Assembly (NCBI GenBank): GCA_021787125.1
Contig: JAJYMI010000073.1
Span: 1-38,079, forward strand
From: Thermoplasmata archaeon
GTDB lineage: Archaea > Thermoplasmatota > Thermoplasmata > Thermoplasmatales > GCA-001856825
DNA length: 38,079 nt
Reading direction: 5' to 3'
The notes under the pieces were generated by a model, which was given only the letters and a program-made list of their open reading frames with translations, had not been told where the DNA came from and did not search any database. Positions 14,375 to 21,985 of this stretch are shown here, in pieces. Position 1 is the first letter of the stretch. Each line of letters begins with the position of its first letter. A program made the position numbers and the translations under genes.

Positions 14375-14887
14375 CTATTCTGGAAAGAAATTTGGACTAT
14401 CCCGCATGATCTCGCTTACTACCTGTTCTGGTAATTTTGAAGTTGTATCCAAATAATTTCTTGGTTTAGGATCAAGAGCGCTGAATTCGTCGAGTAAAAC
14501 TAGGCATCGGTCTCCCATAGATTCAGTCCTTTCGCCGTCTCTCTGTAATAAAGAACTCTTGTCAGCAAGAAGTATCACGTACTTTGTGATGACGTCTCTC
14601 TTTCCGATTGCATCTTTCAGGTACTTCATTTTGCTAGGGAAAACTACAGCATCAATCACGACATCAAGACCGAAATCTACGAAATTTTTTGTGAGTTCGA
14701 CGATATTCTTCCACGTCAGATTGTCCTGCCCTTCATCTTTCCAAGGAGCTAAATGTCCTCCAACTATTATATGATGTACTTGGTCTCCGGAAATCAACGC
14801 ACTTCTAGGAAGAGAATTTGCTATCAATTTTGAAACTGTTGACTTTCCGACCGCCGGCGGACCAGAGATGACATAAATCGAATTCAT
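14375..14887 (-). CDS. Small P-loop kinase (AAA_33 / shikimate kinase-like)
   Basis: A 170-aa single-domain P-loop NTPase. Walker A is GPPAVGKST at residues 9-17; FGLDVVIDAVVF holds the strand with the Asp of the substrate-side motif, and a lid helix follows (QRDGERTESMGDRCLVLLDEF). This is the architecture of small-molecule kinases such as chloramphenicol phosphotransferase and shikimate or polynucleotide kinase. The substrate is not evident. It is convergent with the vapC gene (15 nt between ends) and stands 70 nt from the tRNA-Trp gene. Start ATG 14887 is the only one before the Walker motif. Confidence 0.72.
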   Translation of the reverse strand: MNSIYVISGPPAVGKSTVSKLIANSLPRSALISGDQVHHIIVGGHLAPWKDEGQDNLTWKNIVELTKNFVDFGLDVVIDAVVFPSKMKYLKDAIGKRDVITKYVILLADKSSLLQRDGERTESMGDRCLVLLDEFSALDPKPRNYLDTTSKLPEQVVSEIMRDSPNFFPE

Positions 14888-14957
14888 GTTCTGAGTGACT
14901 GTTTGTTTTTAATAACCTTCTTGGGCGGGAAGGTCTGTACTCTTGAATTTAACAGAA

Positions 14958-15096
14958 TGGGCGAACTGGGATTTGAACCCAGATCTGCGGGTTTCTCTTA
15001 GGGTCATCGCTCCAGTTAATCATCAAGATCAGATGACCCACATTTAATCAAACCCTAACTGGAGCCCGCTAGGATGCCTGACTACCCCATTCGCCC
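14958..15096 (-). tRNA. tRNA-Trp (anticodon CCA) with a 66-nt intron at 37/38
   Basis: Reverse-strand exons 15096-15059 (38 nt) and 14992-14958 (35 nt) join to a 73-nt cloverleaf: acceptor GGGCGAA/TTCGCCC with discriminator A, D arm with GGGTAGTCAGGCATCC, anticodon stem GCGGG/CCCGC with loop CTCCAGA (anticodon CCA), T arm CTGGG-TTCAAAT-CCCAG. CCA is not encoded. The splice sites fit a bulge-helix-bulge: AGT and AAA bulges around a CTCC/AGAG helix (one C-A mismatch), with TAGGGT/ACCCTA as the inner intron helix. Introns at this position of archaeal tRNA-Trp are well known. Cut by the EndA splicing endonuclease. It starts 3 nt after the eL41 gene, so a shared transcript is likely. Confidence 0.93.
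14993..15058 (-). ncRNA. C/D box guide RNA within the tRNA-Trp intron (targets C34 and C39)
   Basis: The intron has all four boxes in order with exact archaeal spacing: box C TGATTA (one mismatch from TGATGA), 12 nt, box D' CTGA (15032-15029), 3 nt, box C' TGATGA (15025-15020), 12 nt, box D ATGA (15007-15004, one mismatch from CTGA). The first 12-nt guide contains TGTGGGT, which pairs with ACCCGCA of the 3' exon and puts the fifth base before D' opposite C39. The second contains TAACTGGAGC, which pairs with the anticodon loop and the first intron bases (GCTCCAGTTA) and puts the fifth base before D opposite C34. 2'-O-methylation at 34 and 39 of tRNA-Trp by such introns is known in euryarchaea, usually Um39; here residue 39 is C. 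Confidence 0.88.
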
Positions 15097-15099
15097 AGT

Positions 15100-15168
15100 T
15101 TAACTCCTCGATGCTCTTCTTATCCTCTTCAGTCTCCGCATTCTTTTCTTCCGCCACTTCCATCGCAT
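15100..15168 (-). CDS. rpl41e: Ribosomal protein eL41 (22 aa)
   Basis: A 22-codon ORF, far below the ORF-track limit, reading MRWKWRKKRMRRLKRIRR plus four residues. It matches the single basic helix of eL41, whose eukaryotic form begins MRAKWRKKRMRRLKRKRR. In the ribosome this helix bridges the two subunits. The last few residues differ and the protein is about three residues shorter than the eukaryotic one. A Shine-Dalgarno-like GGAAG lies about 15 nt upstream and a TATA-like CCTTAAATT about 75 nt upstream. It ends 3 nt before the tRNA-Trp 5' end, so both are probably on one primary transcript. Confidence 0.85.
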   Translation of the reverse strand: MRWKWRKKRMRRLKRIRRASRS

Positions 15169-15314
15169 ATTGTGTCTTTTCTTCCAATCCCTAGAACTCC
15201 TTCTCATCAGAGCACCATTTCTACCCCTTATTACGAAAACAATTTAAGGGTTTGTATGACTGGCCCAAGCTGAAACATGGCTTTGTTGAATAAAAAGAGA
15301 CCAAAAATGTGAAA

Positions 15315-15554
15315 CTATTTCATTTCGAGGACGACGACGTCCTTTACGGACCTCATGGTCTTGAAGGGAATCACAAGTCTTCCCTGAGCATCCTTCTCTT
15401 GAGAGTCCGTCGCAATATCCTCTGCTGGATTCACAAGAACGTGATTTATCTGTCCCGTGTCGGTGTCGACCATGAAATTTGATATTGTACCCAGTATGAG
15501 TCCCTCACTCGTCATTACCGTTTTGCCTTTCAGTTCTGTTACGAATTTTCTCAT
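15315..15554 (-). CDS. PRC-barrel domain protein
   Basis: A 79-aa protein that is one PRC-barrel: a six-stranded small barrel (LKGKTVMTSEGLILGTISNFMVDTDTGQ, HVLVNPA, VIPFKTMRSVKDVVVLEM). Single-domain archaeal members are related to the PRC domain of bacterial photosynthetic reaction centre H subunit and RimM, and may bind RNA or proteins; their function in archaea is not established. The tracked GTG start (15563) overlaps the Cdc48 stop; I chose ATG 15554 because AGGTGA sits 5 nt upstream, overlapping the end of cdc48. This makes the gene translationally tied to Cdc48 in one operon. Confidence 0.82.
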   Translation of the reverse strand: MRKFVTELKGKTVMTSEGLILGTISNFMVDTDTGQINHVLVNPAEDIATDSQEKDAQGRLVIPFKTMRSVKDVVVLEMK

Positions 15555-15559
15555 TTTGT

Positions 15560-17782
15560 TCACCTGTAATATATCAGATCTTCTCTACGAGCAGGCTTGG
15601 ACTCCCTGCTCATGTTTTTAGATACTTCTTCGTAATATTTTATTGTTTCCTCGTCCAGACTGGGTTTCACTTTCCTCATGGCCTTCTCAAAATCGTCCAT
15701 CGAAACCGTCTTTGTATTGATGTTTTGACGTATTGCTTCAAGGCCCGCTTCCCTTACCAGGTTCTCTATATCCGCTCCTGTATAGTTCTCAGTTTTCTCT
15801 GCGAGCGTTTCTAGGTCCACATCCGAAGATATTGGCATCTTCTTGGTATGCACCTTGAGGATCTTTAGTCGTGCGTTCTTTGTCGGTGGTCCAATGAAAA
15901 TTATCCTGTCGAACCTTCCGGCCCTGAGCAGTGCAGGATCTATGATGTCCAATCTGTTAGTGGCGGCGAGAATCACTACTCCCTTCATTGCTTCCATTCC
16001 GTCCATGCTTGTGAGGAGCTGGTTAACTATCCTGTCGGTGACACCAGATGACGCGAACATACCACGTCTTGGGGCTATTGCATCAAGTTCGTCCAGGAAA
16101 ACTATCGTGGGTGCGCTCTGTTTTGCTTTCTTGAAAATTTCTCTTACCGCTTTCTCGGACTCTCCGACCCACTTACTCATCACTTCTGGTCCCTTAATGG
16201 ATATGAAGTTCGATTGGCTCTCGGTAGCCACTGCCTTCGCCAGCAGGGTTTTCCCAGTTCCCGGAGGTCCAAAGAAGAGAATGCCTCTAGACGGCTTCAA
16301 TCCCATTCTATCGAACACTTCAGGGTTCTTGACCGGCATTTCGATAGTTTCGATCAGTTCCTTCTTCACATCTTCCAGATTTCCAACTTCCTCCCACCTG
16401 ACGTTCGGTATCTCAATGGTGACTTCCCTCAATGAAGATGGTTCGATCTCCTTTAGGGCTGTGAAGAAGTCGTCGTTCAGGACGTGCATCTTTTCAAGTA
16501 TCTCAGTGGGGATCGGGTTGTCAAGGTCAATCTCCGGAAGATATCTTCTGAGTGCCTTCATGGCTGCTTCCCTGGAGAGTGCAGCCAGATCAGCTCCCAC
16601 AAATCCGTGGGTGAGGGAAGACAGCTCCTCGAGGAGTTTCTCTCTCTCCTCCGGTTTGCCTTCAAATGGCATTCCTCTTGAGTGAATCTGCAGAATCTCT
16701 TTTCTGCCATTCTTGTCAGGAACTCCGATCTCTATTTCTCTGTCGAATCTGCCCGGTCTTCTCAGTGCCGGATCCACTGCCTCAAGTCTGTTAGTGGCTG
16801 CAATCACAATGACCTGTCCTCTGCTCTTGAGACCGTCCATGAGAGTGAGCAACTGAGCGACCACTCTTCTCTCGAGTTCGCCTTGCGTTTCCTCTCTCTT
16901 CGGAGCGATTGAATCGATTTCATCAATGAATATTATAGAAGGAGACTCTTTGGCTGCCTTGTCAAAAGTTTCCCTCAGTGCCTTTTCGCTCTCACCATAG
17001 AACTTGTTTATGATTTCTGGCCCATTGATTGAATAGAATCTGGCGCCAGACTCGTTCGCGACTGCTTTTGCTATTAGTGTCTTGCCAGTTCCAGGAGGAC
17101 CGAAGAGTATGACCCCTTTTGGAGGATCGATGCCCAGTCTCTCAAAGAGTTCGGGGTGCTTCAAAGGGAGTTCGATCATTTCTCTAACCTTTCTGAGTTC
17201 TTCACCGAGGCCTCCGATATCTTCGTATGTAATCTTCTCTCCTTCCTCTTCCGCATTGATGGCTTCCTCACGCATCTCTATCATCGTTTCCTCGGTGACC
17301 ATGAAGATGCCTCTTCCGCTTCCGACCTTGGCTACCTTGAAGGATACGCCACCCTTGCTGGTCAGAGCAAGCCCTTGAACGGATATGATATCGCCCTCAA
17401 CTATTGGTCTCCTGAGCAGCGATCTTCTGACGTAATCTTCAATTCCGGGAGCAAATCTTATGCGCTGGTTCTCAGCAATAATTGGTGCTAGTACCAGAGT
17501 CTCCGCAGGTCTTACGTCTGCCCTGGATACCTTGATCTTGTCTCCGACCCTGACACCGGAATTTTGTCTAACCAGTGGATCGATTCTGATAATCCCCCTG
17601 TTCTCCTCTTCCTCACTTAACCGAAACACCCTAGCGGCCGTGACCTTCTTTCCTTCAATCTTGATGATTTCACCGATAGACACCCCTAGAGCTTCTCTAG
17701 TAGCTTGATCTATCCTAGCTCTGATAAGTCCAACGTCCTCCTGGAGGGCTTCCCAGACAACTAAATTTATGTACTCAACCAT
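15560..17782 (-). CDS. Cdc48/VAT-type AAA+ ATPase
   Basis: A 740-aa protein close in length to Thermoplasma VAT (about 745). Residues about 1-185 form the N domain (double-psi beta barrel plus four-stranded barrel), then D1 and D2 AAA modules. Walker A GPPGTGKT occurs in both, Walker B as [12 protein letters not shown] and [12 protein letters not shown], with arginine-finger regions [10 protein letters not shown] and [10 protein letters not shown]. It assembles as a hexamer that pulls apart folded proteins for the proteasome, using ATP. The C-terminus ends IYYR, the HbYX-like ending (hydrophobic-Tyr-X) that docks AAA unfoldases to the 20S proteasome. Promoter region: A/T-rich with ATTAAATATG about 30 nt before the ATG. 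Divergent from ftsZ. Confidence 0.97.
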   Translation of the reverse strand: MVEYINLVVWEALQEDVGLIRARIDQATREALGVSIGEIIKIEGKKVTAARVFRLSEEEENRGIIRIDPLVRQNSGVRVGDKIKVSRADVRPAETLVLAPIIAENQRIRFAPGIEDYVRRSLLRRPIVEGDIISVQGLALTSKGGVSFKVAKVGSGRGIFMVTEETMIEMREEAINAEEEGEKITYEDIGGLGEELRKVREMIELPLKHPELFERLGIDPPKGVILFGPPGTGKTLIAKAVANESGARFYSINGPEIINKFYGESEKALRETFDKAAKESPSIIFIDEIDSIAPKREETQGELERRVVAQLLTLMDGLKSRGQVIVIAATNRLEAVDPALRRPGRFDREIEIGVPDKNGRKEILQIHSRGMPFEGKPEEREKLLEELSSLTHGFVGADLAALSREAAMKALRRYLPEIDLDNPIPTEILEKMHVLNDDFFTALKEIEPSSLREVTIEIPNVRWEEVGNLEDVKKELIETIEMPVKNPEVFDRMGLKPSRGILFFGPPGTGKTLLAKAVATESQSNFISIKGPEVMSKWVGESEKAVREIFKKAKQSAPTIVFLDELDAIAPRRGMFASSGVTDRIVNQLLTSMDGMEAMKGVVILAATNRLDIIDPALLRAGRFDRIIFIGPPTKNARLKILKVHTKKMPISSDVDLETLAEKTENYTGADIENLVREAGLEAIRQNINTKTVSMDDFEKAMRKVKPSLDEETIKYYEEVSKNMSRESKPARREDLIYYR

Positions 17783-18021
17783 AATTTCACTACTACCTCA
17801 TTTAACATACATATTTAATGATTTCTTAGGGTGGACATCGCCCATCTCACCAGTCGACTTCAAAGTACTTTTTGAAACTTTCGTTCTGCTCAACGAATGC
17901 TGTGATTATGTGCTTATATGACAATTGTCTGACAATTCTTATTTTGCTTACCGATGTTATACTTCATTGGTTTTAGATTGAGCTTGATTTATCCTATGTT
18001 GTCTTATCTTAGGACACTTAG

Positions 18022-18036
18022 CAAAATATATATATA
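18022..18036 (+). promoter_or_regulatory. TATA element of ftsZ
   Basis: AAAATATATATATAG lies 16-30 nt before ATG 18052 and is the strongest TATA-like stretch in the window. No Shine-Dalgarno precedes the ATG, so a leaderless transcript is likely. Confidence 0.6.
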
Positions 18037-18051
18037 GCGTCATACATATAG

Positions 18052-19242
18052 ATGACAGAGGTAATTGAAATGCCCATGAAATCAATCATCAAAAGTGCTC
18101 TCGGTGAAGAGGGAAATTCAACAAACGATCCACAGACCACCGGACCAGGTATATTAGGTATCCAAGGTCCAAGAGCTCCTCTTGCATCTCCTGATGATGA
18201 AGAGCTTGCAAAGATAGTCGAGTCACTCAAGGTCGGAATAAAGATAATAGGTTGCGGAGGAGGTGGAAGTAATACAATCAACAGGTGCATGGAGGAAGGT
18301 GTTTTCGGTGCCGAAATGGTTGCTGCAAATACTGATGCAAAACATCTCTTGACCGTAAAAGCTCATAGGAAAGTATTGCTTGGAAAGAGAATCACCAGGG
18401 GTCTAGGAGCAGGTGCACTGCCACAGGTTGGAGAGGAAGCAGCAAGGGAAGCTGAAGAGGACCTTCTCAATGCACTTGGCAGAGTGGACATTGCGTTCGT
18501 CACTGCCGGAATGGGAGGAGGAACTGGTACTGGATCAGCTCCCATAGTCGCCGATATTGCAAAGAGACAGAAATCACTGGTCATAAGCGTTGTGACGCTG
18601 CCATTCTCATCTGAAGGAAGAGTGAGAATGGAAAATGCGCTGTTCGGATTGGAGAAGATTAGAAGAAATTCTGACACCACGATAGTGATTCCGAATGATA
18701 AACTGCTACAGCTCGTACCAAGACTACCCTTGGACCAGGCATTCAAGGTCGCAGACGGTATACTCATGGAAGCCCTTAAGGGACTGACCGAAATCATAAC
18801 AAAACCCGGACTAGTGAATCTCGATTATGCCGATATCAAGACAATCATGGCTGGGGGAGGAGTCGCGATGATTGGAATTGGAGAATCAGAGGGAACAGGT
18901 CAGAACAAGATAGAACAGGCGGTCCAGGAAGCAATAGCTTCTCCGCTGATCGAGGCAGATATCTCGGATGCCAAGGGTGCTCTGATCAGGGTCATCGGCG
19001 ATGACCAAATGTCCGTATCAGAGGCTGAGGGTGCGGTCAGACTAGTTCAGCAAAAGGTGAGTCCGAGTGCCAGGATAATCTGGGGTGCGTCTATCGATCC
19101 CACACTGAAAGGAATGATAAGAGTGCTCGTTGTATTGACGGGCGTCAAGTCTCCATATATGCTAGGAGCAAAAGGAGAACTGAGCGCTATCGCAAAAGCA
19201 GCAGGAGCAAAGGGACTGGACTGGAGCATAGACTCTGTCTGA
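18052..19242 (+). CDS. ftsZ: Cell division protein FtsZ
   Basis: A 396-aa tubulin homologue that polymerises with GTP at the division site. The nucleotide loops are clear: GCGGGGSNTINR near residue 67, the tubulin signature GMGGGTGTGSAP near 158, and the T7 loop NLDYADIKTIM that completes the GTPase of the next subunit. An N-terminal tail of about 60 residues rich in Pro/Gly/Asp precedes the core (longer than in many archaeal forms), and the C-terminus ends soon after the core without a long linker. Divergent from cdc48 over a 269-nt A/T-rich gap that has nothing else recognisable. The nucleotidyltransferase follows after 6 nt, so both are probably co-transcribed. Confidence 0.97.
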   Translation: MTEVIEMPMKSIIKSALGEEGNSTNDPQTTGPGILGIQGPRAPLASPDDEELAKIVESLKVGIKIIGCGGGGSNTINRCMEEGVFGAEMVAANTDAKHLLTVKAHRKVLLGKRITRGLGAGALPQVGEEAAREAEEDLLNALGRVDIAFVTAGMGGGTGTGSAPIVADIAKRQKSLVISVVTLPFSSEGRVRMENALFGLEKIRRNSDTTIVIPNDKLLQLVPRLPLDQAFKVADGILMEALKGLTEIITKPGLVNLDYADIKTIMAGGGVAMIGIGESEGTGQNKIEQAVQEAIASPLIEADISDAKGALIRVIGDDQMSVSEAEGAVRLVQQKVSPSARIIWGASIDPTLKGMIRVLVVLTGVKSPYMLGAKGELSAIAKAAGAKGLDWSIDSV

Positions 19243-19248
19243 AGCATC

Positions 19249-20277
19249 GTGAAATCTATAATAATGGCCGGTGGCCTGGGTACCAGGCTACGGCCAATTA
19301 CTGACAACATACCCAAATCACTCATACCGGTTGCGGGAAAGCCAGTAGTCTTCTATCTGATGGAAGCGCTTTCAAGAGTCTCTAACGATTTTATAATAAC
19401 TGTCAGCTACAGATATGAGAAAGTCATAGACATCTTTTCAGGAAAGGCTGCAAAAGGAAAGAATATACTATTCTCGGTTGAGAAGGAACCACTGGGAACG
19501 GCGGGCGGGCTGAAGAAGGTTGAGAAGTTTGTCGAGGACACTTTTATCGCCGGAAATGCAGATACGATTTTCCAGCAGGATGTCAGGGGGTTGGTCAGCT
19601 TCCACAAGAAAAACAAGAATGTAGTGACTCTTGGTCTCACTCCCGTTGACGATCCGTCCGAGTTCGGTGTCGCAAAGGTGACAAATGGAAGGATTGTCGA
19701 ATTCCAGGAGAAACCAAAGGTAAACCCAATATCCAACCTTGCTAATGTCGGCATTTACGTAATGGAACCCGATGTCTTTGATTACATCGAGACGGGGAGA
19801 TCCGTGGATGTTGCGAAGGAGTTGCTGCCGGAGTTGCAAAGGGATGGAAAGAAGATAGGCGGTTTCAGGATGAAGGGGACATGGATCGACATAGGAAGAC
19901 CACGCGACCTGATCAAGGCAAACATCTTCGTTGCGAGCAAGAGTAAAACAAGAATCAGCGGATCAAGATTGTCGGGCAAAATATACCTTGGAAAGAATGT
20001 CAAGATAGGAAAGAACTGTGTTCTGGAGGACGTCGCAATCTACGATGGATCGATGATAGAGGACAACGTCCACATCAAGAATTCGGTCGTTTACAACAAT
20101 TCGACCATAGAGAGCGGGAGCAGAATTGAGGATTCGATACTCTCGTTTGACTCCGATCTGGGAGAGGGTGTTATCATCTCGGATTCGGTCATAGGCGGGG
20201 GTCTCCTCCTGCGGAAGGGGGCTAAGATTGAAGGGACAGTAGTATCACTTGGAGAGGAGAAACCAGGTTACGATTAG
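19249..20277 (+). CDS. Sugar-1-phosphate nucleotidyltransferase with left-handed beta-helix domain
   Basis: A 342-aa two-domain enzyme. The N-terminal GAGGLGTRLRP-like loop (MAGGLGTRLRPIT, residues 6-18) and PKSLIPVAGKPV are the nucleotide-binding motifs of the GlmU/RmlA/mannose-1-phosphate guanylyltransferase superfamily; FIAGNADTI holds the metal-binding Asp. Residues about 240-342 consist of hexapeptide repeats (LGKNVKIGKNCVLEDV, IKNSVVYNNSTIESG), a left-handed parallel beta-helix. It makes an NDP-sugar for cell-surface glycans or N-glycans; which sugar is not fixed by these motifs. GTG start, 6 nt after ftsZ, the only start before the motif. The end overlaps the convergent DUF131 gene by 33 nt. 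Confidence 0.88.
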   Translation: MKSIIMAGGLGTRLRPITDNIPKSLIPVAGKPVVFYLMEALSRVSNDFIITVSYRYEKVIDIFSGKAAKGKNILFSVEKEPLGTAGGLKKVEKFVEDTFIAGNADTIFQQDVRGLVSFHKKNKNVVTLGLTPVDDPSEFGVAKVTNGRIVEFQEKPKVNPISNLANVGIYVMEPDVFDYIETGRSVDVAKELLPELQRDGKKIGGFRMKGTWIDIGRPRDLIKANIFVASKSKTRISGSRLSGKIYLGKNVKIGKNCVLEDVAIYDGSMIEDNVHIKNSVVYNNSTIESGSRIEDSILSFDSDLGEGVIISDSVIGGGLLLRKGAKIEGTVVSLGEEKPGYD

Positions 20278-20640
20278 AACTAAGGCTATAATTACGAGAG
20301 TTATCAGGACCTTCCCACTGATTCCCTTTCCAAATATTATAGGGATCGGGCCAATCATAACGATGCCTCCAATCCCAGACGTCTTGTTCTGAGGGGTCTC
20401 CGGAATCGGCTGATCTTCATATCCAGTCCGTTCGTAGTGAGATTCCCATTTGCCAGAATAGAGGAAGAAGGCAAACGGAACCAGAAAGAACAGCAATGGT
20501 GCGAATGAGAGTGCTGAGGATGAGACGAACACAGGGATGAAAAATACCAGATATATCTTCACGTAGCCGTAGTAGGCCAGTACCGCCTCTGACGTTACAA
20601 ACAAGGCCGCAGATATGATGAAAATGGATAGGGTCCTCAA
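20245..20640 (-). CDS. DUF131 (TIGR00304) membrane protein
   Basis: A 131-aa membrane protein. Two or three N-terminal helices (residues 1-62) are followed by a polar loop and the signature GIGGIVMIGPIPIIFG, then a C-terminal helix (VLITLVIIALVLIVTWF). The signature is that of archaeal DUF131, whose function is unknown. TTG is the start: a GGGAGG Shine-Dalgarno lies about 9 nt upstream and no ATG is available. Its 3' end overlaps the nucleotidyltransferase gene by 33 nt in convergent orientation. Confidence 0.82.
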   Translation of the reverse strand: MRTLSIFIISAALFVTSEAVLAYYGYVKIYLVFFIPVFVSSSALSFAPLLFFLVPFAFFLYSGKWESHYERTGYEDQPIPETPQNKTSGIGGIVMIGPIPIIFGKGISGKVLITLVIIALVLIVTWFLLSK

Positions 20641-20742
20641 CTGTTCTCCCTCCCAAAAGTAAATCTGTGCTTTAGAACCTTTGCGATACAGTTCTCAGAC
20701 TCTCAGAAGTCGAAAGTGCTTAAGCAGTGCAGTCCTTGTTGG

Positions 20743-21633
20743 TTATAGGAAACCTGCCTTCTGAAGTATCAGGATATCCTCAGTTGAAAGAGATTCTCCA
20801 GTCTTGAACTTCTCGTAGATCTCTTCTGCCTTGGCCTTGGCTTCACTCTCTCTCCCCTTCCGCCTTTCCTTGGATTGTCTCTGCTTCAGTGCCAGTATAA
20901 GTTTCTCGTATTCCCTAATCGTGTTGAATAGTTCATCGAGTTTCTGATTTTCTTTGAACAGTTCAGCCTGGACCTGCAGATATTTCTCGTGAATCTCATC
21001 TGCTTTCCCTTTGGTCTCTATCATTTCCTCATATATCTTGTTCTGATTGTCTCTAAGAGTGATGACTTCCTTGATGGTGCCCTGAAACTCGTCCTGTGTT
21101 TTCTTGATCTCGTCCTTGTTGGTCTTGATGTCCTCATCAAGTTTCTTGTAGGTGACATCGTCCAGAGCAATTTTCTCTGATTCCTTTTCATAGTCCTTGA
21201 CTGTCTTGTCCATGCCCCTGATTCGCTTGACGATCTCCTCTTCTTCCTTCTTGTTGTAGACGCCTGTCATCTGTCTCCTTATGAGGTCGTCCCTCTCTTT
21301 TTTCATCTTTCTCAGGTCGATTTGTTTTCCCTTGTCCCTCAGTATGGAAGAACGAAGTGTTCTTCTCTCGTTGATCTCCTTCCTAAAATCGGAAGAGAGC
21401 TTGTCTTTCTTTGCCTTGAGGTCGGCAGCTTTGTTTGACAGCTCGTCCTTGGAACTCTTCATTTCTCTCAGCGATTTTATGAGCTCCTTAACTTTGTTAT
21501 TCAGGACATCCCTCTCATCAGCATATCTATCCATTTCTTCGCGAAGGTCGTCCCTTCTGATTCGACTTTCATCGAGATCCTTCTTAATGGTCAATCTCTT
21601 ATTCTCTAATTCCGTAAGCGAGTCAGTCATCAT
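20743..21633 (-). CDS. Archaeal coiled-coil protein (COG1340 type)
   Basis: A 296-aa protein that is nearly all coiled coil: continuous charged heptads from residue 1 to about 255 (ELENKRLTIKKDLDESR.., KELIKSLREMKSSKDEL..), with a short C-terminal part (ESEAKAKAEEIYEKFKTGESLSTEDILILQKAGFL). The last segment (AEEIYEKFKTGESLSTEDILIL) is typical of the archaeal COG1340 family, widespread in Euryarchaeota and of unknown role; a structural or chromosome-related scaffold has been supposed. Cytosolic, no signal or membrane part. The double ATG at the start leaves one residue open. Separated from DUF131 by about 100 nt on the same strand. Confidence 0.85.
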   Translation of the reverse strand: MMTDSLTELENKRLTIKKDLDESRIRRDDLREEMDRYADERDVLNNKVKELIKSLREMKSSKDELSNKAADLKAKKDKLSSDFRKEINERRTLRSSILRDKGKQIDLRKMKKERDDLIRRQMTGVYNKKEEEEIVKRIRGMDKTVKDYEKESEKIALDDVTYKKLDEDIKTNKDEIKKTQDEFQGTIKEVITLRDNQNKIYEEMIETKGKADEIHEKYLQVQAELFKENQKLDELFNTIREYEKLILALKQRQSKERRKGRESEAKAKAEEIYEKFKTGESLSTEDILILQKAGFL

Positions 21634-21985
21634 AATCCTCAGGCGAGGCTTATTTGTTTCGAAAATTTAACTTTTGTGCGAAAATTTGACCTCAGTATTG
21701 AACGAGCTATCTAATATTATGGCTGATAAATTGACTTTTAGATTCTTTGGAGGGGATATCTATCGGAATCGGGTGAATTTCCTTCTCGCATACTGCTTCC
21801 TAATTTCAGGCAACGTGAGGCAAGTTGGAGTTAGATAGACGTATGAGACAACTGAACAAAAAACCAGGTGAAGACCCATTTAGGCGAGAGACTGGACAAG
21901 CGCAATCAATCTAACCAGTACTTCTGGACTAAAAGGGGTATATCCCCTCGTCATGCTTTTAATAGTCCTCAGGACTGACGACTTG
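21634..21985. other. Intergenic stretch with the promoter of the OYE-type gene
   Basis: The 350-nt gap between divergent genes holds no credible ORF or RNA. The only site I can point to is CTTTTAATA at 21956-21964, 22-30 nt before ATG 21986, which looks like that gene's TATA element and argues against the tracked start at 21953. Confidence 0.45.
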
